Made by a program: the position numbers and the translations under genes. Below the pieces are notes generated by a model. That model was not told the origin of the DNA and ran no database searches. It saw only the letters and a program-made list of their open reading frames with translations. This document shows positions 1 to 6,785 of a stretch of DNA of 21,307 nt, piece by piece (the stretch's first letter is position 1; each line of letters begins with the position of its first letter). The stretch spans positions 1-21,307 of IMG/VR virus record IMGVR_UViG_3300021138_000203, one strand, 5' to 3'. The DNA comes from a virus.

Positions 1-105
1 GTCGAGGTCAAGGTCAGGGCCGGTGGCTTTGCCGTAAACGATCAAGTCGCCGTCAGAGTTCTCGGTTTTGACGATGTCGCCAGCGTAGGCGTAGGTGATG
101 CTCAT
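1..105 (-). CDS. Capsid maturation (prohead) protease, N-terminal fragment
   Basis: Only the first 35 codons lie in the window; the gene continues beyond base 1. The fragment starts MSITYAYAGDIVKTE and then has the stretch VYGKATGPDLDLD. That stretch is characteristic of actinophage HK97-type or XkdF-like capsid maturation proteases, where it precedes a D/P-rich segment. The start ATG (105-103) is preceded by AAGGAC about ten bases upstream. It is the next gene after the MuF-like protein, which is the usual place for a prohead protease in the order terminase, portal, MuF, protease, capsid. The catalytic residues are not in the window, so the call rests on the N-terminal motif and the context. 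Confidence 0.72.
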   Translation of the reverse strand, partial: MSITYAYAGDIVKTENSDGDLIVYGKATGPDLDLD

Positions 106-157
106 AGGTCTAAACGTCCTTGTTAGGTGAACTATCTGAGAAGCGTAGTAGCGCCGA

Positions 158-853
158 CTATGACTCCGACGCTAGGCCTGCTTCACCAGCGCCAGTGATT
201 GCACAACGACAGTTCGGGTGTCCTGGTGGTTGATCGTCGCTGAGGTCGTGTGGGTTGTCTGCTTCTTGGTCAAGGCACTCGTCGCACGCTCCGTCGTAGG
301 CCAACCAGTTGAATTGGGTGAAGCCCATCGCGTCGAGTTGCTCCGATGCGGCGGCGGTCTGCGCTCGGTTGGCTTCAGTTGTTGCGATCATGTCGGCTCG
401 GTCTGGGTTGTCAAGAAAGTCTCTGATGTTCCTTGAGATCTCGTCAACGCTTGAACCTTGGGCCAATCCATCGGATATGACATTTCCGATCACGCCAAGT
501 GTGGTGTCACTAATCCCTTGAATGACATCGCCCTGAGCGGCGAGAAGGTCGGCCAGTCCACCATCGGCGGTTTGAGCAGCTGCGGCGGCGTCGCCTGGCT
601 TCCACTTAGACCAGTCGGTTGATGATGCGATAGAGGCGGTGTTGGAGATGTTCTGAATCCCCTGCTGTGGGTGAACGTCACCGGTGGCTTTGATGCCTGA
701 GAGATAACCGGCTGATGAGACGTTTCGCAGGACTGACCCAAGGGGCTGAAGGTTCAGTGAGATGTTCTGAAGCCCAGTGACCTCGGCTTTGATCTTGGCC
801 TGCGCTCGATGTATGGCGGCGGTGATCTCAGTCTGAGAGATGATCTTGCTCAT
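158..853 (-). CDS. MuF-like minor head / head morphogenesis protein
   Basis: 231 residues counted from the first ATG. The C-terminal third is a classic Phage_Mu_F domain (PF04233 family): RADMIATTEANRAQ, then FNWLAYDGACDECLDQE, then the terminal HPNCRC motif with its conserved His and Cys residues (about residues 213-218). MuF proteins bind the portal and are packaged as a few copies in the prohead. The N-terminal half is helical with Ala/Gly-rich linkers. The ribosome binding site is poor: GAGAGG sits only two bases from the ATG. The same frame is open and start-less for 30 codons upstream, back to a poly-A tract in the portal gene, so much of this protein may be made as a -1 frameshift fusion with the portal (see findings). 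The first residues of the true protein may therefore lie upstream of this ATG. Confidence 0.88.
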   Translation of the reverse strand: MSKIISQTEITAAIHRAQAKIKAEVTGLQNISLNLQPLGSVLRNVSSAGYLSGIKATGDVHPQQGIQNISNTASIASSTDWSKWKPGDAAAAAQTADGGLADLLAAQGDVIQGISDTTLGVIGNVISDGLAQGSSVDEISRNIRDFLDNPDRADMIATTEANRAQTAAASEQLDAMGFTQFNWLAYDGACDECLDQEADNPHDLSDDQPPGHPNCRCAITGAGEAGLASES

Positions 854-894
854 GGCCTCTCGGATCTGTGGGCCGAAGTGAGAGATGATCTGAT

Positions 895-2892
895 CTAGGC
901 GGTCTGCTCCTGGTAAGTCACTCGGCGACCTGCCTGGATTGACTTTTTTTTTAGGACATCGGACTGGGCCTGCTCGTTGAGAACCTTGGCAACGTCAGCG
1001 TCGACGGTCTCAAAGACGAAGTCACGCCATTTGCCTGCGGCCTTACGTTTGGCCACGAAGGACTTGAACGACTTCATCTCCGCTTCGGTGGACTTCTGAG
1101 AGCCGACGTCTGCGGCCTTGGTCTCAACTGGAATCTCTTCGGGCTTTGGTTCTTCGGGCTTTGGTTCGTCAGGGATCGGCGATGCGATGGGTGCGTTGCC
1201 GACTGAGCCGCTGGTGTCGTCTGCACCCTCGGTGCCGACTTGGGCTGTAGTCTCGCCACTGCTGTCGGTTTCCAACATGCCTTTCAAGAAGGTGATGGCG
1301 TTACCAGCCACAATGAACGGCTCGTCGGCCTCTGGCATATTGTAAAGCGGTTGACCAAGTTCGGCTTGGACATCGTTCAAGGTTTTCTGACCTGAGTAAA
1401 GCGACATCTGAAGTGCCTGGGCCTGGTCAAGTTGTTGTTTCGTGGTGCCTTCATCTGAGAAGACGAACTCGGTGCCAAAGGTGCCACCCAGGAATCGACG
1501 GTTGAGTGAGTTGATGCAGTCGGCGATGAACTTCTCCAAAGGCTTCTTGCTCATAAGTTCGGCGTTGTCTTGCTCGCCTTCCTGCTGGCCCTTGCCACCC
1601 AATCCAGTTCGAGGGATTATGCCGAGTTGCGTGGGCTGAACTCCGAACATGGCAGAGACGCGCTTGATGATGAACTCGTCGTAGGTGTCCTTGTAGCGTT
1701 CGTCAATCGTTGGGGCGAACACTGGGTCAAAGGACTTAGGCAACATCTTGATTCGGTGGCGCTCGGCGGTCTGGCCTGTCAAGGTGTCGTTCAGTACGCG
1801 TTCGAGTGAAGCCAGTTTCAGGTGATCCAACTCGTCAGAGTCGGTCTTCATAAACGTGGTCGGCATCGTGCCTTCGGTGTATTCGGCCCTGAGCCACTGC
1901 TGACGTTCTAGGTAGAGCGTGGCCATTGGTATTGACATCTCGACAGAGGAATAACCGTAGGGCGACCAGGTGCGGCGGTTCTTGACGAAGTAGGCCAGTT
2001 GGTCTCTGATGTATTCACCGTCTGGGCCTTGGCCTGTGAAGAAGTCGCCATCGCTGTCCTTGCTGGCCTGGTACTCGCCACGAGGGAATCCCCACAGGAC
2101 TTGTTGGAAGGCTGGTGACGGCGCGTGGGGTATGTCACCACGATTGTCGAGCAGGGGCTTGATCGTGGCACCGTCGATGATGTCAAAGCCGATGACTTCA
2201 CGGCCAAGGTTGTAGCGAGGATAGATCGGCATGGCGTCGTAGACAAAGTGATTCCACAGGGCCTCGGTCAACCATTCGGCAAAGCCTCGGTCAGGGTGAA
2301 CGTAAGGCGCTTCCCAGAACTGCTTGAGTTTGGCGATCTCGTCACTGTATTGGTCACGCGCTATCTGGTTGGCCTTGGCGTGACCACAGTTGCGTTCTTG
2401 CATGATCTGTGTGATGGCCTGATCACTAACCGTGATCTCCCATTCGAGCCCAATCATCTCGGCGGTTCTGACTTCAATGCATCGGTGAACGATGTCGCAC
2501 TGCTCGGCCAGGCCCTTCAGGATCGCCCAGGGCGTGACTTGCTGAGTCAGGTTGAGGTTCCATGCAACTTCGTATTCGTACTTTCTCGGGAGCGCACGGC
2601 CAGAGTCGTCAAAGACTGGGTCAAGCGGTGCTGGCAGGTAGGGCATCGCTGGCCCCAACTGAGATCCGAAAGAGTCGGCAGGTCGAGGCAAGGGCATCGC
2701 TGGCGTGCCTGGGGTCTGAAGTAATCCCTGGCCGCCTCCGCCTGCGTAGCCCGATGGCATACCTGGCATTGACGGCACCACTGCACCACCAGCGGCGGCG
2801 TAAGGGTTGTTGATGGCCTTGGAGACCTCTTCAGCGATGAGTTTCGCCAGGTCTGCGTCAGAGGTTTTTGGCTTGCGATTCCAGATTGCCAC
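895..2892 (-). CDS. Phage portal protein
   Basis: 665 residues from a GTG start (2892), seven bases after the stop of the preceding membrane-protein gene and with a weak ribosome binding site. Portal proteins form the dodecameric ring at the capsid vertex through which DNA is packaged. Family features: a Pro/Gly-rich N-terminal tail (about residues 35-95), the segment RRTWSPYGYSSVEMSIPM typical of the portal clip/stem region, and SAMFGVQPTQLGII. A Pro/Glu linker (EPKPEEPKPEE) near residue 580 is encoded by a tandem 15-bp repeat. The C-terminal part (KRKAAGKWRDFVFE) resembles the region that precedes MuF in actinophage portals. The reading frame ends 15 codons after an A9 tract (K648-K650), which forms a perfect A AAA AAG slippery heptamer. 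A -1 shift there would extend the protein through MuF to about 911 residues. Confidence 0.93.
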   Translation of the reverse strand: MAIWNRKPKTSDADLAKLIAEEVSKAINNPYAAAGGAVVPSMPGMPSGYAGGGGQGLLQTPGTPAMPLPRPADSFGSQLGPAMPYLPAPLDPVFDDSGRALPRKYEYEVAWNLNLTQQVTPWAILKGLAEQCDIVHRCIEVRTAEMIGLEWEITVSDQAITQIMQERNCGHAKANQIARDQYSDEIAKLKQFWEAPYVHPDRGFAEWLTEALWNHFVYDAMPIYPRYNLGREVIGFDIIDGATIKPLLDNRGDIPHAPSPAFQQVLWGFPRGEYQASKDSDGDFFTGQGPDGEYIRDQLAYFVKNRRTWSPYGYSSVEMSIPMATLYLERQQWLRAEYTEGTMPTTFMKTDSDELDHLKLASLERVLNDTLTGQTAERHRIKMLPKSFDPVFAPTIDERYKDTYDEFIIKRVSAMFGVQPTQLGIIPRTGLGGKGQQEGEQDNAELMSKKPLEKFIADCINSLNRRFLGGTFGTEFVFSDEGTTKQQLDQAQALQMSLYSGQKTLNDVQAELGQPLYNMPEADEPFIVAGNAITFLKGMLETDSSGETTAQVGTEGADDTSGSVGNAPIASPIPDEPKPEEPKPEEIPVETKAADVGSQKSTEAEMKSFKSFVAKRKAAGKWRDFVFETVDADVAKVLNEQAQSDVLKKKSIQAGRRVTYQEQTA
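898..934 (-). promoter_or_regulatory. Stem-loop 8 nt downstream of the slippery heptamer
   Basis: On the transcript GGCAGGTC (934-927) can pair with GACCGCC (904-898), giving seven GC-rich base pairs with one bulged A and a 22-nt loop. The spacer to the heptamer is TCAATCCA, 8 nt, within the 5-9 nt typical of frameshift-stimulating structures. The stem ends exactly at the portal stop codon (897-895). Pairing was found by eye; no folding energy was computed. Confidence 0.55.
943..949 (-). promoter_or_regulatory. Candidate -1 ribosomal frameshift site (A AAA AAG) in portal gene
   Basis: On the coding strand the portal codons read CTA AAA AAA AAG TCA. The last seven bases of this A9-G run are the heptamer A AAA AAG in the zero frame, the most efficient bacterial -1 slippery sequence. 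The tract itself spans 944-952. The -1 frame continues GTC AAT CCA GGC without a stop into the MuF gene. A nine-A run could also act by transcriptional slippage. Confidence 0.68.
1138..1167 (-). repeat. Two perfect tandem 15-bp repeats in the portal gene
   Basis: The unit ttcgggctttggttc (plus strand) occurs at 1138-1152 and 1153-1167. It encodes the repeated EPKPE segments of a Pro/Glu-rich linker. Such in-frame repeats can expand or contract by slippage without breaking the frame. Confidence 0.9.
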
Positions 2893-2898
2893 TGAGGA

Positions 2899-3213
2899 CT
2901 ACTTCGTGATCTTGGCGACGGCTAGAGCGGTCTGGGCTTGGCGTCGAGTGGCGAAGTGAACTACTTGAGAAGCAGCTGCGGCGATGACCGATGCCGAACC
3001 GATGGCGGCCTGGACTGCGGCTGGCTCCTTGAAGCCTGGGTGGAAGATCACAATGATGGCGACAACGGCGGTTGCGGCGCTCGTTAGGTTGGCGACCCAA
3101 GTGTTCGGGTGCTTGACGATGGCCTGAGCATCGGCGACAACACGCTTCGCGCTGGCTATGGAGTCGATTGCCTTTTGTGCGTCGGCTGAGATTGTGGCTT
3201 GTACGTCGCTCAT
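2899..3213 (-). CDS. Small membrane protein between terminase and portal (holin-like)
   Basis: 104 residues from ATG 3213, which overlaps the terminase stop as ATGA and has GGAAGG four bases upstream. The N-terminal half is soluble and helical (MSDVQATISADAQKAID). It is followed by a hydrophobic segment near residues 50-68 (SAATAVVAIIVIFH) and a second, Ala-rich, moderately hydrophobic segment near 75-92, with a basic tail (FATRRQAQTA). Two membrane segments with a short loop is a holin-like layout. However, the lysis module lies far away in this genome, and small membrane proteins of unknown role are known between packaging and portal genes in actinophages. No family was recognised. Because it is coupled to the packaging operon it should be made late, with the head proteins. 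Confidence 0.7.
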   Translation of the reverse strand: MSDVQATISADAQKAIDSIASAKRVVADAQAIVKHPNTWVANLTSAATAVVAIIVIFHPGFKEPAAVQAAIGSASVIAAAASQVVHFATRRQAQTALAVAKITK

Positions 3214-4628
3214 GTGGCCTTCCTTTGCGTATTGCAGTTTCGACAAGACGCCTCTGATGGGTTCATAGGGTGTGAACATACGGTACACGCTGGCGCTATT
3301 TCTGCGAACCACCTGTCCGCCGAAGATCCGCGTGCTAAGTCGAGTTCGACAATGCCGTGCACCAACGCGTCGAGTCGGTCAGGTGAGACGCCACTGTCCG
3401 GCAACCACCCAGTCATCTGATCTTCGAGCGTGGGGAAGGTGCCGACGTGATGAATCCGGCCTTGCTCGTAGAGTGCCGATACCGGCTCGGCGCGTAATCG
3501 CTTCCCGACTTTGGCGTGAATCTTCCTGAAGGGTATGTGAGGAGCGACGGCGCGCAGGGTTGTCTCAATCAGGTCTCCGCCTTGGTTGGCTTCTGCCACA
3601 ATGGGGCCGATCTCGCCCCAGTCACGCCAGGCCTGGACTGCTCGGTGCGCCCATTGAAGCGGCGACTCTCGACAACTGCGGTCAGACAAGACATAGCCGT
3701 GACCGTCAGATCCTTTGCCAACGACCACAATGCCGGTCTCGTCGCTGTTCTCGCCAGTTGTGACGGCAGGGTCAATCGCCACCACGATTCTGACTAACTC
3801 AATCTGTGCTCTCGTCTTGCCACCGATGAGTTCCAAACCTGACAGGCCGTTGTCAACCTGGTCGTCTGGCAGGGCCTCGGCCTTCAAGAGATCCGGCGAG
3901 ACTCGATGTTGGTCAAGCAGCTCGGCTGTCCACAGTGCGCCTTCGACCTCCCAGATCATCTCGCCCATGAGTTCTTGTCGACCTAACCTGGTGCCTTCGT
4001 AGCGGTTCAGAATACTGTTGGCCATCGTCGGGGCAAGGTTTGAGAGGTTGTCGTAGGTGGTTCCCCGAGTGATCACCGTTGTCGGTTGCTCCATGATGCG
4101 TTTCAAGAGTTGCGTGGGTCTTGGCGTGGTCGCGATGGCGACTTGTGGCCGTTCTCCCAAGCGCAGACCAAACTGAGCCTGATCCCAGGTGTCCTCGTAC
4201 TGCCAGGCCGCCAACTCGTCGCACCAAATGAACTCATGCTGTGGCCCTCTCAACCTGTCGGGTTCCTCGGCGCTAAAGAGTTTGATCCGGCTCTTGTTCG
4301 TCAGAACGATCTCACCGATGGAGCGGTTGTAGTTCTCCAACATTTGATACCGGCGCAGTACGTTCAGGATTCCCGACTCACCTTCAGCGCAGGTGTCTCT
4401 GGCGTCGGCGTAGGTTCGAGCGATGACGGCGCATCGAGTGTTGGGTTGAAAGACGGCTTTGGCCGCAAGCCATTCGGCGCAGCTCCTGGTCTTGCCTGCT
4501 CCTCGACCTGCCAAGTAGAGCCAGGTTGTCCAGTCGCCTTCGGGTTCTAACTGCTCACGTCTGGCTGAGGCTTTGACCCAATCGAGACGCTCTGCGGCTA
4601 TGAGGTCAAGTGGCGCGACGCTTGGCAT
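3210..4628 (-). CDS. terL: Terminase large subunit
   Basis: 472 residues; the ATP-driven motor and nuclease that packages DNA through the portal. Walker A is GRGAGKT (41-47), Walker B is FIWCDE (133-138), and ATTPR (167-171) is the coupling motif. The RNase-H-like nuclease domain has VVAIDPAVT with D286, AEANQGGD with E346, and RLDALVHGI with D420, so all three acidic residues of the active site are present. The start overlaps the small subunit gene by 23 bases. Odd feature: after the usual C-terminal end, a short zinc-ribbon-like tail is appended with the pattern C448-x2-C451-x10-C462-x2-C465. This is not a standard part of the family. Confidence 0.96.
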   Translation of the reverse strand: MPSVAPLDLIAAERLDWVKASARREQLEPEGDWTTWLYLAGRGAGKTRSCAEWLAAKAVFQPNTRCAVIARTYADARDTCAEGESGILNVLRRYQMLENYNRSIGEIVLTNKSRIKLFSAEEPDRLRGPQHEFIWCDELAAWQYEDTWDQAQFGLRLGERPQVAIATTPRPTQLLKRIMEQPTTVITRGTTYDNLSNLAPTMANSILNRYEGTRLGRQELMGEMIWEVEGALWTAELLDQHRVSPDLLKAEALPDDQVDNGLSGLELIGGKTRAQIELVRIVVAIDPAVTTGENSDETGIVVVGKGSDGHGYVLSDRSCRESPLQWAHRAVQAWRDWGEIGPIVAEANQGGDLIETTLRAVAPHIPFRKIHAKVGKRLRAEPVSALYEQGRIHHVGTFPTLEDQMTGWLPDSGVSPDRLDALVHGIVELDLARGSSADRWFAEIAPACTVCSHPMNPSEASCRNCNTQRKAT

Positions 4629-5139
4629 CTAGTGCCTCCTCCAAGGCTTCGAGGATTCGACGCTCTCGGTCTGGGTCTACCTGATGAATCAGAATCTCTT
4701 CTTGGATCTTGGTGGGTGCGTTCAGTCCGAGGAGTCGAGCGCGAGCGGCGATGGCTTTCAGGATCTTGTCAACGGCGTCCATTCGAGCGCCTTCGTCGAC
4801 GACCACGTTGCCTTCGTCGTCTTTGACAATTTTGCCGGCGGCTGAAACTTTGGGCGGTGGTTTGGCAATAACGCTGTTCAGGTATCGCTCGGCGTTGTCG
4901 ATCTTCTCTAGTTCGATCTTCCTGACCTCTGCGGCTCCCTCGGTTGGCAGTTCGTTGACGGCTCTGGCAACCATGTCGTGTGCGGTGCCGACTGAACAAC
5001 CAAACTCGTTGGCGATCAGTTGGTAGGTGTAGCCCAGAGATCGCATATCAGCGGCCTTACGATCTTTGGCGATCTGGTCTGGCGTTCGTAAGAACTTTCC
5101 TGTGGTGGCGTGCTGGGCTGGAAGTTTTCCGGCGGTCAT
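4606..5139 (-). CDS. terS: Terminase small subunit
   Basis: 177 residues. It starts at ATG 5139 after GGAAAGACT and ends inside the large subunit gene. The N-terminal part holds a helix-turn-helix (about residues 25-62: KAADMRSLGYTYQLIANEF followed by CSVGTAHDMV) expected to recognise the packaging site. The middle is helical, and the C-terminal segment ALEEALDAKRRAT is a typical large-subunit-interacting tail. The length is normal for actinophage small terminases. Position immediately before the large subunit strongly supports the call. Confidence 0.88.
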   Translation of the reverse strand: MTAGKLPAQHATTGKFLRTPDQIAKDRKAADMRSLGYTYQLIANEFGCSVGTAHDMVARAVNELPTEGAAEVRKIELEKIDNAERYLNSVIAKPPPKVSAAGKIVKDDEGNVVVDEGARMDAVDKILKAIAARARLLGLNAPTKIQEEILIHQVDPDRERRILEALEEALDAKRRAT

Positions 5140-5155
5140 AGTCTTTCCGATGGTA

Positions 5156-5674
5156 TCAGTTGACCTCGATCACTTCACCATCTTTCGTCACTTGCCAGGT
5201 GTATTGACAGTTCGGGCAGGCCTGTGTCTTGGGTTCTTTTTGTTCGAGTGGCATCGGCTCTGGCTCAAACTCAGTCACCAGGTCGTCTAGGTCATCTCCC
5301 TCGAAGCCTGTGCCCTGTAATCCAAAGTCACTCCGCACCAAGGATTCAAGAAGGTCGGTGAGGTGGGACTGGTTGTAGGTCGCCAGGTCTGAAGAGCGAT
5401 TGTCAACCAAGAGGATTCTCAGTGCTTGCTCGTCGTCAACGTCAATCAAGGTGACCTCGATGTCGTGCCAACCAAGGATCTTGGCCGCTTGAAGTGTGTG
5501 GTTGCCAGCCAGCACGGTCATGGTTGATGCTTGAACCACCAAGGGTCTGAATTGTCCGTGTGCCTCTAGGGATTGAATGATTGCCCCAACGTCGCCCTGT
5601 CTGGCGTTTGATGGGTGGAAGTGCAGCTGATCGACGCCTACCCTCTGAATGTCAAGACTTTGTAATTTCTTCAT
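5156..5674 (-). CDS. ParB/sulfiredoxin-fold (ParB-like nuclease domain) protein
   Basis: 172 residues from ATG 5674, which lies inside the end of the preceding gene. A ParB N-terminal-like domain covers about residues 10-95: QRVGVDQLHFHPSNARQGD, FRPLVV, the phosphate-binding loop VLAGNHTL (54-61, the GxHR-like box, here with Thr in place of Arg), and LLVDNRSSD (89-97). This fold includes ParB CTPases and phage nucleases or DNA-modification co-factors. A C-terminal zinc ribbon half (CPNCQYTWQ, 153-161) follows a Pro/Glu-rich linker. It sits directly upstream of the terminase genes, where such proteins are common in actinophages. No helix-turn-helix centromere-binding domain is visible, so a plasmid-partition role is unlikely. 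Confidence 0.82.
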   Translation of the reverse strand: MKKLQSLDIQRVGVDQLHFHPSNARQGDVGAIIQSLEAHGQFRPLVVQASTMTVLAGNHTLQAAKILGWHDIEVTLIDVDDEQALRILLVDNRSSDLATYNQSHLTDLLESLVRSDFGLQGTGFEGDDLDDLVTEFEPEPMPLEQKEPKTQACPNCQYTWQVTKDGEVIEVN

Positions 5675-5882
5675 TTCCCAAGAATGACAGAAGCAGGCTG
5701 TACGCGTGGCCAAAGTGATCCATGCCTTCTTTGATCTCGCCAAACACCTGAAAGCCCAGTGGGTGCATTGACTCGTTGAGAATGGCTAGGCAACCGTTCA
5801 GCGATTGCAGGCCTGCGTTATAGGCGTCAAGCACGATCTCGGCCTGAGTCATCACCAGGATCTTGTCGGGGTTGTTAGTCAC
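5652..5882 (-). CDS. Small helical hypothetical protein
   Basis: 76 residues using GTG 5882, which overlaps the stop of the upstream gene and has GGAG ten bases ahead. ATG 5852 is an alternative start but has no ribosome binding site. The sequence is mostly amphipathic helix (TQAEIVLDAYNAGLQSLNG, then LGFQVFGEIKEGMDHFGHAY). No Cys cluster, signal peptide or membrane segment is obvious. It overlaps the ParB-like gene start by 23 bases, so the two are probably coupled. No family was recognised. Confidence 0.65.
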   Translation of the reverse strand: MTNNPDKILVMTQAEIVLDAYNAGLQSLNGCLAILNESMHPLGFQVFGEIKEGMDHFGHAYSLLLSFLGNEEITKS

Positions 5883-6246
5883 CTGAAAGCAGCTCCATGT
5901 GATCCTTGGTGCAGGTTTTGTCTCGGCACTTGCCTCTGACGCGTCGGGCCTTCTCAATGGTCAAAGGTGCATACTGCCACGATGAAAGCGTATAACCGTG
6001 CTTCTTGGCCCACAGTGGGTGAACGGTTACGAAGTGATGGCAGGGTCGGCACAATGAGATGAACAAGGTCGGTTCGAGCCACGCTGTTGATCTCTGAGAG
6101 CGGTTGATCAACTCATGAACGTCTTGAATTTGACGCTTGCACCCATCTAGGTTGCCTTCGCAAAATGGGATCTTCTCTGCTTGGATTTTGGTCAGTCGTT
6201 GACGTTCGGCAATTTGGCCGGCGCGCTTGACTGATATTTGCCTCAT
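5875..6246 (-). CDS. HNH endonuclease-like protein
   Basis: 123 residues. ATG 6246 overlaps the previous stop (ATGA), with AGGA just upstream. HNH-type signature: two Cys at CEGNLDGC, then DVHELINRSQRS with the metal-binding DxH, then LFISLCRPCHHFVTVHP containing C-x2-C and His-His. The pattern (E/D)-H-x(n)-R followed by LCRxCH is the beta-beta-alpha-metal nuclease fold seen in many phage HNH proteins near the terminase, where HNH nucleases assist cos or headful cleavage. The C-terminus adds another Cys/His group (CRDKTCTKDH). Only one gene and the ParB-like gene separate it from terS. It could also be a structural Zn protein, but the HNH residues look complete. Confidence 0.78.
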   Translation of the reverse strand: MRQISVKRAGQIAERQRLTKIQAEKIPFCEGNLDGCKRQIQDVHELINRSQRSTAWLEPTLFISLCRPCHHFVTVHPLWAKKHGYTLSSWQYAPLTIEKARRVRGKCRDKTCTKDHMELLSGD

Positions 6247-6425
6247 GGAGTCCTGCGACAGATAACACAAGAGACCACGCCGCTCGCGTCAAAGTCCCAG
6301 TCGTGTTCGCACTTGAGAATGGGTTCGTGGAGCAGGCCGCAAGATCGACAACGTAGGTCGCCTTGGCCTGCGGCGAAGTGCTCAGTCGCTTTGATGCATC
6401 TGGGACAGTAGTAGTTCACGGTCAT
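6243..6425 (-). CDS. Double zinc-ribbon small protein
   Basis: 60 residues with two Cys pairs near the N-terminus (YYCPRC, then LRCRSCG) and a second possible site CEHDWDF with SCVICRR at the C-terminus. A strong Shine-Dalgarno (GGAGCGGAGGAG) precedes it. Either ATG 6425 or GTG 6419 could be the start, and the spacing slightly favours GTG for the nearest GGAGGAG. The protein is probably a DNA-, RNA- or protein-binding adaptor. It is coupled by ATGA to the HNH gene downstream. No specific family was recognised. Confidence 0.75.
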   Translation of the reverse strand: MTVNYYCPRCIKATEHFAAGQGDLRCRSCGLLHEPILKCEHDWDFDASGVVSCVICRRTP

Positions 6426-6441
6426 CTCCTCCGCTCCAATT

Positions 6442-6771
6442 CTAACGAAGAATCTCGGTGATGTCGTCCCAATCTCTTGGTCGCCAGATGTACGCTTCTG
6501 CGCTTGATGAGAGTTCGTCGATCCACTGGGCCTGATCTTTCGAGATCCTGCCGGTGTCGCTTTTCAACTCGGCAAAGATCAGTCGCTTGGGCCGGTCTGT
6601 GAAGTCAGCGCGCACCAGGACTAGGTCGGGGAATCCCTTGGCGTCATAACGCGTCGGGGTTCGGTAGTTGCCTCTGGCGTTCATCGCAGCTGCAAAGTGG
6701 GCGGCACGGTATCCGAAGAGGTGCGCAAGGTCGACAACTTGCTTCTCAAAGTCTGCTTCGGTCATGGCCAT
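6442..6771 (-). CDS. VRR-NUC domain nuclease
   Basis: 109 residues from ATG 6771; TTG 6789, overlapping the upstream stop, is an alternative. The protein is a stand-alone VRR-NUC (PD-(D/E)xK superfamily) domain: E near the N-terminus (TEADFEKQVVDLAHLFGY), then KGFPDLVLVR supplying the metal-binding Asp, then FAELKSDTGRISKDQAQW supplying the E-x-K core, and YIWRPRDWDDI at the end. Phage-encoded VRR-NUC proteins are structure-specific nucleases, thought to act on Holliday junctions or branched DNA before packaging. Length (about 100) is typical of the small phage form. Confidence 0.87.
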   Translation of the reverse strand: MAMTEADFEKQVVDLAHLFGYRAAHFAAAMNARGNYRTPTRYDAKGFPDLVLVRADFTDRPKRLIFAELKSDTGRISKDQAQWIDELSSSAEAYIWRPRDWDDITEILR

Positions 6772-6785
6772 GAGTAATAACTTAC

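Noticed and set aside
2125-2724. Plus-strand open frame of 199 codons
   Set aside because: Antisense to the portal gene, whose conserved motifs lie in the same interval. No ribosome binding site or domain.
4086-4550. Plus-strand open frame of 154 codons
   Set aside because: Antisense to the ATPase part of the terminase large subunit. Composition matches a shadow frame.
5156-5674. Plasmid-type partition system
   Set aside because: No ParA ATPase, no HTH domain in the ParB-like protein and no visible centromere repeats. Position beside the terminase is that of a phage ParB-like protein.
6068-6085. tRNA T-loop-like sequence ggttcgagcc
   Set aside because: No matching acceptor, anticodon or D arm nearby, and it lies in the coding region of the HNH-like gene. 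No tRNA was found anywhere in the window.
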